Source of the DNA: Liolophura sinensis
Taxonomy: Eukaryota > Mollusca > Polyplacophora > Chitonida > Chitonidae
Assembly (NCBI RefSeq): GCF_032854445.1
Contig: NC_088307.1
Location: 14,708,017-14,772,016, forward strand
Direction: 5' to 3'
Length of the DNA stretch: 64,000 nucleotides
The notes beneath the pieces are model-generated. The model ran no database searches. It saw nothing but the letters and a program-made list of their open reading frames with translations, and was not told where the DNA came from. How positions within the stretch are numbered: position 1 is the first letter of the stretch; every line of letters begins with the position of its first letter. A program made the position numbers and the translations under genes. Positions 42,801-46,529 of this stretch are shown here, one piece after another.

Positions 42801-45686
42801 CCGCGTAAACTGTACTGATTTCTGTATAAATGTTTTGGTTGTTACCTTTTGCAGTACAAAACATATACATTTCTATATTTCTAGTTCTGTTCATCATCCA
42901 ATCTTATCTAATGTCGTTTCTCTTGTCTACAGTGTGATATCTACTTCGCCTCGACCGCCTCCTTCTCGTACAGTCCCACGGAGAAGGGCAAAGAGAAGGA
43001 GCCTACATACTCACCTCCCCCCTCACCACAAGGTCAGTCTGACCCTGAACGATGGTCTTGTTTATGCAATATTTCGTTATATCTATCTACATGTACGACC
43101 ATGGTATATCTGACCGCCACCACTTCCGTAATTTGATTGTAATGTTTACAGGATTTACGCCGGGATTTGAACTCTCCTTACCGAAACCCAGCACTTTACC
43201 TATAGTATTTTTCTTTTAACCAGTCGCCTATATTCAGCTATCTGTAAAATCTACCGAGCCCTACACGCTACCAAAGTTGCCTTTCGTTAGTTACACGTAA
43301 AACGACAAGGTGTACACATTGATATGATGGACGTATATATTATTACAAAGAAAATGCAGTTAAAATACTCTTTCTAATTCACAATGTTAATCTCCATAAT
43401 AAGCATGGTTTCGTCACCAATAAATTCATTGCCTTCGTTGACGTCATAATTATTCAGAAGTACGCAGCATGCTGGACAGTGAGTGGTGCTGTGCTTTTCC
43501 AGTTTGAAGTTATAAGTTGAACTTTAAACTTCTTACTAAAGGCCTCTACTATCGTTGCACGTGACCTGTTGATTGTATATAGTTGCCTATGCTTATAATA
43601 TAGTGTTGGCAATAATACCAGTTCGTCTGTCTTTTGTGGGGGAAAACACTAATGACACATGGATGACAAGATCCACATGGATAGTGTTGACAATAGTGCC
43701 AGCTGAAAAATATTTGTTGCGTCAACTTTCCTGTACCATCAGCACTATTACTCTTTCGTCTGTAGAAAAACCCAGATGACAAGCCTATACAAGATTCATG
43801 TATATATTGTTGACAATAGTGCCAGTTTAAAATTCTTTGGTACGCCAACTTTCTAATACTTAACGCACTAATCCTCTTTCGTCTGTAGGGAAAACCCAGA
43901 CAACAAACTTGTACAAGATCCCGATGTCTTGTTTAGCGGGTCAGATCACTGCGGACAAAGTGCCCGCGGCTTCCAGTCAGCCCCAAGCCCCAACTCTTCT
44001 GGCACCCATCCTCCCCAACGGTGACAAATCACCCAGCATCGGCAGGAGGAGTCCCTTAACTAGGTCTAAGAGAGCCGGGCCGGTCAGTATATACCTAGGC
44101 GAGGTGAGTAGAGATTGCGATAAACAGAAAGAGTTCGGAAAGTGGGTGAAATATCGGAAAATTCACTAGCACTTCTCTTGACGCAGCCATTGTATTTATT
44201 TATTTGATTGGTATTTTACACCGCACTCAAGAATATTTCACGTATACGACGGTGGTCAGCATTATGTTTGGAGAAAACCGGGCACATCTCGGGGGAAACT
44301 AATAACCATCCACAGGGTGTTGTCAGACCAGTCCATGTACGGCCGGAGACGAAGCCATCATGAGACGGACTTGAACTCATAGCTGCCGCATTGGTAAGAG
44401 CCATCTTGGTCATTTCGCTGCGCTAGCGCGCTGACAAACTGAGTCACGGAGGCCCCACAGCTATTGTAAGAATGACCTCTAAAATGTCATCTCGCGCTTT
44501 TGGAGGTATGAACCTGTACATTATACGACCCTTTCATAAAAATATATAAGTGTAACCCTAGGGTAATTTATGAAGAGGTGGGGGCATTAGTTAAATAACG
44601 GCTGCACAGAGCTCATGACACAAGCACTGGCTTTAACTGGACTGCTTTACACTTTCTATTTCTAAGTCTCATTATGGGTATAGGAATTGAACCGAAATGT
44701 TAAAGGTGTTTCCAAGTCGCTAGTCAATAATTTGAACAAGTGTAACCCTGGGAGGATTTTATAGATTTTTACAGAAGTTTTACAGACGTTTTGTGGTTGC
44801 CTCAGGAGTGACATTGCTTCTTTCATGAGAACCGTGTGACCCCTTTTGCGTAATGTCTGAATACAATACAAGTGAACTGTAGGTATGGAAGAAAAATAAA
44901 TTTTAGGCAAAGGCCGACGCGAGGGAAAGACAAAGAAAAATCTTATTTGTTGTTAACGGGATGTAGATGGGGTGGGGCTTTATGGCGGTTGCAGCTCGTG
45001 CTAGCATCCTCTCCGTACGAAGGAAGGTCTTCCAGCATGGTAGTCTTTGGATAGTTGAGGGTTTCTCAGATCCTCTCCGTTTCCCTCCAACTATAATGCT
45101 GGCCACTGTGGTATAAGGGAAATCTTCTTAAGCACGGTGTTCAAGTCCTGCTCGCTCTGGCTTCCTCTATGGTCGTAGTTGGCAAGGGCTACCAGCAACC
45201 CGGCCGATTTTCGTGGATTTCCCCCGGGCCGTGTCTGGTTTCCTCCCACAATAATGCTGGCAACCGCCGCATGAGTGAAATACTCTTGAGAACAGCGTAA
45301 AACACAAATAAATAAATATAAATGCAACTGTGGTAGGGAAACATAAGTTATAAAATAGTAATATTCTGAAATCAAACGAAATTTGTATTCTTGAATCTTT
45401 GATAATCATTCATAAATGAATTTGGCTAAACTGCACAGAACGTTTTGAGGTCATCTGATGCCTGAAGTGAAAGGCAAGGTGTTGTTTTTCATGAGAAGGT
45501 GACGTGCCACTAAAGCACTATATATGTTTTTTTTAATCATATTATCAGGACAAAGACCGCCATGATTCCTCAAGCTCAGACTCCGGTATTCTGAGCTTAA
45601 AACCGAACGACTTCAGCCCACCAGTTAGCCCCTTGGGATCGGCTGGTTACGCCGAGGTGTACGAGCAAGAAACAGACCTGGTATAA
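7953..45686 (+). CDS. GARNL3: GARNL3 orthologue (Rap-GAP + CNH protein), 25 coding exons, 5' end missing
   Basis: Rap-GAP family GTPase activators speed GTP hydrolysis on Rap-type small GTPases using an asparagine thumb. GARNL3 adds a citron-homology (CNH) domain, a beta-propeller-type interaction module. Joined exons: 7953-8033, 10104-10188, 10613-10731, 11182-11246, 11452-11618, 14570-14668, 15464-15567, 16773-16884, 17628-17673, 19519-19625, 21503-21618, 23122-23226, 23858-23932, 24437-24500, 26330-26377, 27092-27190, 31354-31464, 32105-32268, 37064-37219, 37591-37657, 40276-40356, 40997-41115, 42933-43032, 43889-44103, 45549-45686. Total 2643 nt = 880 residues + stop, all GT..AG, phases consistent. 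Rap-GAP domain is about residues 38-360, with Asn249 of the HIGNDIV helix; CNH about 428-730; Ser/Pro-rich tail 731-880. Homology is by recall of vertebrate GARNL3 motifs such as ENPE-TRWYFKYFLGK, LVLEEQEGSVNFKFGVLYAKDG and SEESVPLFGPPLP. No initiator Met is assigned; vertebrate GARNL3 has further N-terminal sequence. The C-terminal tail is shorter than I recall for the human protein. Confidence 0.95.
8034..10103 (+). other. Intron 1-2 of GARNL3
   Basis: 2.07 kb, GTGAGA..TTTAG. It holds a C-rich tract (9539-9564) and a long (AT)n tract (9791-9869). The open frame from ATG 9663 owes much of its length to the (AT)n tract. Confidence 0.8.
9791..9869. repeat. (TA)n microsatellite, about 39 repeats
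   Basis: Uninterrupted TA dinucleotides for about 79 bp inside intron 1-2. Confidence 0.95.
10104..10188 (+). CDS. GARNL3: GARNL3 exon 2 (residues 28-56), start of Rap-GAP region
   Basis: Acceptor tttttag, donor gtaagt, ends in phase 1. It encodes HLENPEFQTRWYFKYFLGK, the very conserved segment opening the Rap-GAP domain in this family. Confidence 0.95.
10613..10731 (+). CDS. GARNL3: GARNL3 exon 3 (residues 56-95), Rap-GAP domain
   Basis: Acceptor ctctgcag, donor gtaggc, ends in phase 0. It encodes HQNYVGIDPDKEPF followed by SVVVTDANN and YRAILWKKT, the first beta-sheet strands of the domain. Confidence 0.95.
11182..11246 (+). CDS. GARNL3: GARNL3 exon 4 (residues 96-117), Rap-GAP domain
   Basis: Short 65-nt exon; acceptor ttctccag, donor gtgggt, ends in phase 2. 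It encodes GALRICLPYHPNKPMTVKGI, aligned with the ICLPYSPTKTLSVKSI segment of the vertebrate protein. Confidence 0.92.
11452..11618 (+). CDS. GARNL3: GARNL3 exon 5 (residues 117-173), Rap-GAP domain
   Basis: Acceptor cactttcag, donor gtaagt, ends in phase 1. It encodes EIFDPEIQKELLVLEEQEG and then NFKFGVLYAKDGQTSDDEMF, the family signature of a Rap-GAP core. Confidence 0.97.
11619..14569 (+). other. Intron 5-6 of GARNL3
   Basis: 2.95 kb. It contains the 19-bp tandem repeat at 13280-13355 and a two-copy repeat of gatttttgaccatt near 13025. The 111-codon open frame at 12196-12531 has a signal-peptide-like start but no other support. Confidence 0.7.
13280..13362. repeat. 19-bp tandem repeat, four diverged copies
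   Basis: Consecutive units gttaaaatactgaggatct, gttgaaatcctgacggtct, gttaaactactgaggatca and gttaaaatggtgctgaatt, followed by a partial gttaaag. Confidence 0.8.
14570..14668 (+). CDS. GARNL3: GARNL3 exon 6 (residues 173-206), Rap-GAP domain
   Basis: Acceptor cctttcag, donor gtgagt, ends in phase 1. It encodes SPAFHKFVSLLGERIKLKGW and FKGGLDVK, matching the LLG..I.LKGW..(Y/F)(R/K)GGLD motif of Rap-GAPs. The preceding intron is about 2.95 kb. Confidence 0.96.
15464..15567 (+). CDS. GARNL3: GARNL3 exon 7 (residues 206-240), Rap-GAP domain
   Basis: Acceptor ctgtttcag, donor gtacgt, ends in phase 0. It encodes NTTGEESVYTVYEGHEIMFH and then LLPHSKENKQQ, which leads straight into the catalytic helix on the next exon. 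Confidence 0.97.
15700..15912 (+). mobile_element. Degenerate SINE-like sequence with AAATA tail
   Basis: The patch cctgccgaaggtcggtggttt...gttaaacaccagaaataaataaataaata keeps the order of body motif and tail of SINE family A, but most of the sequence is diverged. Confidence 0.45.
16190..16390 (+). mobile_element. Possible tRNA-derived SINE head
   Basis: cttggctcagtcgcttgagg and aagttcaaaccctgctctgg have the spacing of RNA polymerase III A and B boxes. The following body does not match family A or B, and no tail is evident. Confidence 0.3.
16614..16671. repeat. Duplicated (AT)n microsatellite
   Basis: The block gatcattgtatata with an (AT)n run occurs twice back to back, just upstream of exon 8. 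Confidence 0.85.
16773..16884 (+). CDS. GARNL3: GARNL3 exon 8 (residues 241-278), catalytic helix with Asn thumb
   Basis: Acceptor cgtatttag, donor gtatcc, ends in phase 1. It encodes VERKRHIGNDIVNIVF followed by an acidic loop CDDDKVPC and FRP..MKTHFT. Asn249 is in the position of the Rap1GAP asparagine thumb, and the Arg and His of KRHIGND are kept, so the protein is predicted catalytically competent. The acidic loop is more Asp-rich than the vertebrate EGEESSPA version. Confidence 0.97.
17628..17673 (+). CDS. GARNL3: GARNL3 exon 9 (residues 278-293), microexon-sized Rap-GAP segment
   Basis: Only 46 nt; acceptor cgtgcag, donor gtaagt, ends in phase 2. It encodes HIFAVVTYNSQYDYYK across the junctions, matching HIFALVRY....YRLK of the family. 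Confidence 0.93.
17674..19518 (+). other. Intron 9-10 of GARNL3
   Basis: 1.85 kb between the 46-nt exon 9 and exon 10. No repeat or exon recognised. Confidence 0.7.
19519..19625 (+). CDS. GARNL3: GARNL3 exon 10 (residues 293-329), end of Rap-GAP core
   Basis: Acceptor atttccag, donor gtaagt, ends in phase 1. It encodes FSEESVPLFGPPLP followed by PPIFTHHRGFRDFLLVK, an almost invariant part of the family. Confidence 0.97.
20093..20342 (+). mobile_element. SINE family A, full length, in intron 10-11
   Basis: The A-box region ctggctcagttggttagcgc and B-box region gtcgctgtgagttcaagtcc are clear, followed by the conserved body and an AAATAAATAAACAAATAAA tail. It is flanked by a direct repeat tcttctccc (20084-20092 and 20343-20351), extendable to 13 bp with one mismatch. 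Confidence 0.92.
20746..20838 (+). mobile_element. SINE family A body fragment
   Basis: gtgaaggtctgtccgtaacc, tgcggatggtcgtgagtttc and cactagccgcc match the middle of family A. Head and tail are missing. Confidence 0.65.
21503..21618 (+). CDS. GARNL3: GARNL3 exon 11 (residues 329-367), Rap-GAP C-terminal helix
   Basis: Acceptor tttggcag, donor gtaacc, ends in phase 0. It encodes LINGEKAAFNVPVFAQKRER and TLDMLIRSLYQDHLPDVSK, equivalent to the LINGEKA...FAQKR(R/E)RTLDMLIRSL block. Confidence 0.97.
22120..22405. repeat. Degenerate tandem repeat of about 44 bp in intron 11-12
   Basis: The motif ctcgaaa.taagtg.ctat recurs at about 22225 and 22313, with related atctgtcac/tctatcacga and gacctcgacag pieces around it. 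The exact period is uncertain. Confidence 0.45.
23122..23226 (+). CDS. GARNL3: GARNL3 exon 12 (residues 368-402), linker
   Basis: Acceptor catgtatag, donor gtaaaa, symmetric phase 0, 105 nt. It encodes NNMLNRRAFSDVIPD and RRKEEARQTEFVRIGQ, matching the NMLNRRSFSDV..(A)RKKEEARQ.EFVRIGQ linker. The exon contains a TGACGTCA palindrome inside coding sequence. Confidence 0.96.
23858..23932 (+). CDS. GARNL3: GARNL3 exon 13 (residues 403-427), linker
   Basis: Acceptor gattgtag, donor gtaaga, symmetric phase 0, 75 nt. It encodes TLKLKTILKGDAPTSM and TTGLLKRE, aligned with ALKLKSIVRGDAPSSL of the vertebrate protein. The weak polypyrimidine tract makes the exact acceptor slightly less certain. Confidence 0.88.
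24149..24310 (+). mobile_element. 5'-truncated SINE family A with perfect 12-bp target-site duplication
   Basis: It starts inside the body (gtacgtgggaaggtctgtca) and ends with cggcgtaaatcaccaatcaa plus (AAATA)n. The duplication tctaagccagtc is identical at 24137-24148 and 24311-24322, which fixes the insertion borders. It lies in intron 13-14. Confidence 0.93.
24437..24500 (+). CDS. GARNL3: GARNL3 exon 14 (residues 428-449), start of CNH domain
   Basis: Acceptor tttcaatag, donor gtaagt, ends in phase 1. It encodes PWEPQQIHSDFTHNIICGDS, matching the PWEPQ......(E/N).(V/I)C.D.WG entry strand of the CNH domain. Confidence 0.9.
24501..26329 (+). other. Intron 14-15 of GARNL3
   Basis: 1.8 kb. 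A tRNA-like B-box remnant (acgagttcaaatcccacgcg, near 25710) may be an old SINE. No extra coding exon is needed or seen. Confidence 0.6.
26330..26377 (+). CDS. GARNL3: GARNL3 exon 15 (residues 449-465), CNH domain
   Basis: Only 48 nt; acceptor tgtttgcag, donor gtaggt, phase 1 to 1. It encodes GDKLVVCTDAGTMVLE, the typical first propeller blade of a CNH domain (loVgT..G(V/L)). The intron before it is about 1.8 kb with no recognisable exon. Confidence 0.92.
27092..27190 (+). CDS. GARNL3: GARNL3 exon 16 (residues 465-498), CNH domain
   Basis: Acceptor ttatttcag, donor gtaggt, phase 1 to 1. It encodes RLILDKSFSIKQVSVIEAHG and LLFRADKG, matching the FD.....KQ(M/V).V.E..(D/G)(L/I)L(V/F)LR.DKG pattern of CNH proteins. 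Confidence 0.95.
27969..28152. repeat. 25-bp minisatellite, about 7 copies
   Basis: Unit gggtttgatgtcagacaaat-ttata, repeated with very few differences (one gggatt, one caaaca, one atgtata variant). The high identity suggests recent expansion. Confidence 0.95.
29306..29690. repeat. 95-bp tandem repeat, about four diverged copies
   Basis: gtataaaatac starts at 29306, 29401 and 29496. Each unit contains ttactttgctgtatatgcc and acagcttgatgaag. A fourth, more diverged part (29577-29690) keeps gtatgcaccaaaagccttac and tcatacagcttgatg. Confidence 0.85.
31354..31464 (+). CDS. GARNL3: GARNL3 exon 17 (residues 498-535), CNH domain
   Basis: Acceptor cctttcag, donor gtatgg, phase 1 to 1. It encodes KDCKIYVFRLMDFEG and a polar Lys/Asp-rich stretch ending KIEKTRG, matching LFVFRL.........KLEKTKG. 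The upstream intron is about 4.2 kb and carries the 25-bp and 95-bp tandem arrays. Confidence 0.95.
32105..32268 (+). CDS. GARNL3: GARNL3 exon 18 (residues 535-589), CNH domain
   Basis: Acceptor gttctgcag, donor gtaaca, ends in phase 0. It encodes CHLYALSRPCSSHLRMVVAI, GKRLLLYTWKHSAAW and then DTVDGFIFVR, matching CHLYAI......LRIVVAI..KLLL...KH. The downstream intron is about 4.8 kb and carries the 45-bp and 42-bp arrays. Confidence 0.95.
32307..32338. repeat. T-tract followed by G-tract
   Basis: A T-rich run passes directly into about 13 G. It is the plus-strand counterpart of the homopolymer pair at 901-929 and lies just after the donor of exon 18. Confidence 0.85.
33218..33426. repeat. 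45-bp minisatellite, about 4.6 copies
   Basis: Unit starts ccagcaccgatcaaagctgt and continues aaaagatgcggtcgtcggtt ttatt. Because 45 is a multiple of three, several frames stay open on both strands (plus: PAPIKAVKDAVVGFI; minus: ALIGAGIKPTAASFT). The fourth copy has lost one base. Confidence 0.95.
34360..34558 (+). mobile_element. 5'-truncated SINE family A with perfect 12-bp target-site duplication
   Basis: It begins at the B box (cggtcgctgtgagctcaagt) and runs through the body to cggcgtaaaacaccaatcaa and (AAAT)n. accaaagcgttc is identical at 34348-34359 and 34559-34570. This is the cleanest copy of the family in the window. Confidence 0.95.
34571..35315. repeat. Strongly diverged forerunner of the 42-bp array
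   Basis: Words such as atgatcaatagtgctgc, aaagatgaccagtaatg and tacaaagatg recur irregularly and resemble the 42-bp unit that follows. I read this as an older, decayed part of the same array. Confidence 0.5.
35316..36084. repeat. 42-bp minisatellite, about 18 copies
   Basis: Unit starts gtaaagctacaagcttaatc and ends catagtgctacaaatatgatca. Most copies carry an AAGCTT (HindIII) site. The length is a multiple of three, so it creates a 345-codon plus-strand open frame (35351-36388) of 14-residue repeats MISKATSLIHSATN and a minus-strand frame as well. Variants (IVSK in units 2 and 6; TTSL in 4 and 10) suggest that blocks of several units were duplicated together. I treat it as intronic satellite, not a gene. 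Confidence 0.92.
36700..36856 (+). mobile_element. SINE family B head and body, 3' truncated
   Basis: It starts with a tRNA-like head (cccggatagcacaggtagag, gcttcgggagcgatagatcc) and continues gagtcacacttaaggcttt to gatagtgcaacgactgg. This matches the reverse complement of 3987-3850. The gtgagtgagtgcttgggg end is absent. Confidence 0.8.
37064..37219 (+). CDS. GARNL3: GARNL3 exon 19 (residues 590-641), CNH domain
   Basis: Acceptor tttttctag, donor gtaact, symmetric phase 0, 156 nt. It encodes ELQAFDTPSLITIVEG, then ICIGYKNQFDLINEKNGDT and LQLYRVDN, the central CNH blades (I.(V/I).Y..QFD(V/L)(V/I)NE.(T/N)G). Confidence 0.96.
37369..37530. repeat. Two-copy tandem duplication, about 76 bp
   Basis: tggtataaaatatgattcta and tggtacaaaatgtgacttta start the two copies at about 37371 and 37449. 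Both contain catttttgaagggcttg-like and aaattytagccag sequence. It lies in the short intron 19-20. Confidence 0.8.
37591..37657 (+). CDS. GARNL3: GARNL3 exon 20 (residues 642-664), CNH domain
   Basis: Acceptor cgggacag, donor gtgagt, ends in phase 1. It encodes VNLVSAVDIYEDDESELILC followed by YN, matching VNFV.AIDVYED.E..LLLCYN. Confidence 0.95.
38150..38247 (+). mobile_element. SINE family A, degenerate or internally deleted
   Basis: A B-box remnant (gcgatcgctgtcatttcaag) passes almost directly to gtgaaatattcttgagtacg and a tail of AAATA repeats, so most of the body is deleted. Confidence 0.7.
38248..40275 (+). other. 3' part of intron 20-21 of GARNL3
   Basis: About 2 kb with no array, SINE or exon recognised. 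Open frames here are short and featureless. Confidence 0.6.
40276..40356 (+). CDS. GARNL3: GARNL3 exon 21 (residues 664-691), CNH domain
   Basis: Acceptor cactctcag, donor gtaagg, phase 1 to 1. It encodes HVSHFQRL, then DFDFQWNSEPLAI, matching the (D/F)DF.WN..P.A(I/V) turn that precedes the VCAFPY strand. Confidence 0.93.
   Translation: MSVISRDFERRLSTTSIFSGILSPLQ
40430..40628 (+). mobile_element. SINE family A with tRNA-like head, internally shortened
   Basis: Head cccatggccgagtggttagt and B box gtcgctccgagttcaagacc are clear. The body lacks the gggaaggtctgtcagcaacc segment and then resumes at cccccgggctctgcccgttt. The tail is AAATAAATAAGCAAAT. Confidence 0.85.
40997..41115 (+). CDS. GARNL3: GARNL3 exon 22 (residues 691-730), last CNH strands
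   Basis: Acceptor tctttacag, donor gtgagt, ends in phase 0. It encodes VCAFPYIMAFTPDTIEIRLM and INGNLVHTMTMPDL, very close to VCAFPYLLAFT.DS(M/I)EIRLVVNGNLVHT, the diagnostic end of the CNH domain. Confidence 0.97.
41116..42932 (+). other. Intron 22-23 of GARNL3
   Basis: 1.8 kb. The 3' part is made of degenerate 30-bp repeats (42480-42760). Nothing else recognised. Confidence 0.7.
42480..42760. repeat. Degenerate 30-bp tandem repeat rich in acceptor-like sequence
   Basis: Neighbouring units cttcctctacggtacaaaac-aagttgattt and cgttttctaccatatagcac-atagtaattt are each 30 bp. Further units drift. Many units have a pyrimidine run followed by acag or atag, and the true acceptor of exon 23 (ttgtctacag) lies about 170 bp downstream. 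Confidence 0.65.
42933..43032 (+). CDS. GARNL3: GARNL3 exon 23 (residues 731-764), CNH end and start of tail
   Basis: Acceptor ttgtctacag, donor gtcagt, ends in phase 1. It opens with CDIYFAST (cf. SDIYF of the family) and then becomes a Lys/Glu/Pro-rich low-complexity tail including EPTYSPPPSP. A run of degenerate 30-bp repeats rich in acceptor-like sequence lies just upstream. Confidence 0.92.
43605..43888 (+). repeat. Tandem partial duplication carrying a decoy copy of the exon 24 acceptor
   Basis: gttgacaatagtgccag recurs at 43686 and 43808, with a diverged form at 43605. At 43752-43765 the sequence tctttcgtctgtag is followed by aaaaacccagatgac and ctatacaagat, a diverged copy of the true acceptor and the first 30 nt of exon 24 at 43875-43918. 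Use of the decoy at 43766 would read E-K-P-R and then a TGA stop. Confidence 0.8.
43889..44103 (+). CDS. GARNL3: GARNL3 exon 24 (residues 764-835), tail
   Basis: Acceptor tcgtctgtag, donor gtgagt, ends in phase 0, 215 nt. It encodes NLYKIPMSCLAGQI, matching the NLYKIPLRNLVG motif after the CNH domain, then a Pro/Ser/Arg-rich stretch including SPSIGRRSPLTRSKRAGP, a likely phospho- or basic-linker region. A diverged copy of its acceptor and first about 30 nt sits about 120 bp upstream. Confidence 0.94.
44195..44455 (-). mobile_element. SINE family A, full length, minus strand, in intron 24-25
   Basis: The tail tatttatttatttgattggt is on the left. The body follows in reverse order to the head cgctgcgctagcgcgctgac and ctgagtcacggaggcccc. 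It is flanked by an imperfect 13-bp direct repeat, cgcagccattgta (44182-44194) and cacagctattgta (44456-44468), 11 of 13 identical. Confidence 0.9.
44984..45125 (+). mobile_element. SINE family A, 5'-truncated, diverged
   Basis: atcctctccgtacgaaggaa, cctccaactataatgctggc and aaatcttcttaagcacggtg match the body in order. There is no tail before the next copy begins. Confidence 0.75.
45142..45320 (+). mobile_element. SINE family A, 5'-truncated, directly after another copy
   Basis: It starts in the B box (tcaagtcctgctcgctctgg), continues through the body and ends cagcgtaaaacacaaataaataaat. With the preceding fragment it forms a tandem pair in the same orientation in the last intron. Confidence 0.82.
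45549..45686 (+). CDS. GARNL3: GARNL3 terminal exon 25 (residues 836-880 and stop)
   Basis: Acceptor attatcag; open to TAA at 45684-45686. It encodes DKDRHDSSSSDSGILSLKP, then FSPPVSPLGS and ends QETDLV. The last three residues Asp-Leu-Val fit the class III PDZ-ligand pattern (acidic at -2, hydrophobic at 0). The reading phase agrees with all 24 preceding exons, which supports this stop. Confidence 0.93.
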   Translation, partial: DKDRHDSSSSDSGILSLKPNDFSPPVSPLGSAGYAEVYEQETDLV

Positions 45687-46430
45687 TGAAGCATGATGTA
45701 CACCGGACTTCAAGTCTTGCAAGTATATATGGTCATGTGGCAAGTTGTTTGTGACTGCTCAGTATGACCGACACCACACTTCCGGTCACTAGCAGTGAAC
45801 GCTCGTCTTTTCGACTATGACACAAGCCGGTATGGGAAGTGCAAGGCTTCAAACCAAGCTGTGGAAGTACATTTGGTTTTACACGTAATGCTTCATGGAA
45901 CACTTATGCGCACACCGCGTGTCGTGAAATAAGAAGTAGTCTCCCGCAAAATCCCGTCGAAGAGGCGTGACTGCCGTGAATACCTTGGACTGTGAATGAA
46001 CACACAGTGCTGAGCAGAAGGAGGTATGATTCTTGCCCAGAAGGTCGAGTTTGACCTTTATGTATTTGAAGCGTAGTGAGCTGCATTGACCCTAGTCCTG
46101 CACACTCACGCCACCCGCAGAATATCCGCACTTTGTGTCGTGTAACATTCCCAGCTGCACTGTGGCGTAAGTTTATGGTCTCCTCTGCTTACCGCGCCGA
46201 GTCGAATTTTGAAGTGTTTGGATTTTGGATGAATGGTTACGACATCTATGTTTTTTATTTTATTTTATCCCCTTTTTGTGTGTACCTCACGCTAGAAGTT
46301 CCAGAGAGATAGGCTAAGCAGAATACCTTGTAGCCTATATTTGTAATGTTTCGTGGAATCGCTGAGTGTCAACACTTCATTCCCGGATATTAACAGTTCT
46401 GTCTTGTGTAATAAACTCGGTGAACATTAC

Positions 46431-46432
<2 letters not shown>
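45687..46432 (+). other. Likely 3' untranslated region of GARNL3
   Basis: Immediately follows the TAA and extends to the candidate AATAAA at 46410. Open frames here are short and unlike any family I know. Confidence 0.55.
46410..46415 (+). terminator. Candidate polyadenylation signal AATAAA for GARNL3
   Basis: A canonical AATAAA hexamer in gtgtaataaactcgg, 724 nt after the GARNL3 stop. A (GA)n tract starts about 20 nt later, where cleavage would be expected. No transcript evidence is available, and later hexamers further downstream could be used instead. Confidence 0.35.

Positions 46433-46526
<94 letters not shown>
46433..46526. repeat. (GA)n microsatellite, about 47 repeats
   Basis: Uninterrupted GA dinucleotides for about 94 bp, just after the candidate polyadenylation signal. 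The 60- and 74-codon open frames across it are products of the repeat. Confidence 0.97.

Positions 46527-46529
<3 letters not shown>

Noticed and set aside
43762-43830. Sequence after tctgtag at 43766 as an extra coding exon
   Set aside because: In the incoming phase it reads only four residues before a TGA and aligns as a decayed copy of exon 24. It is reported as a decoy acceptor instead.
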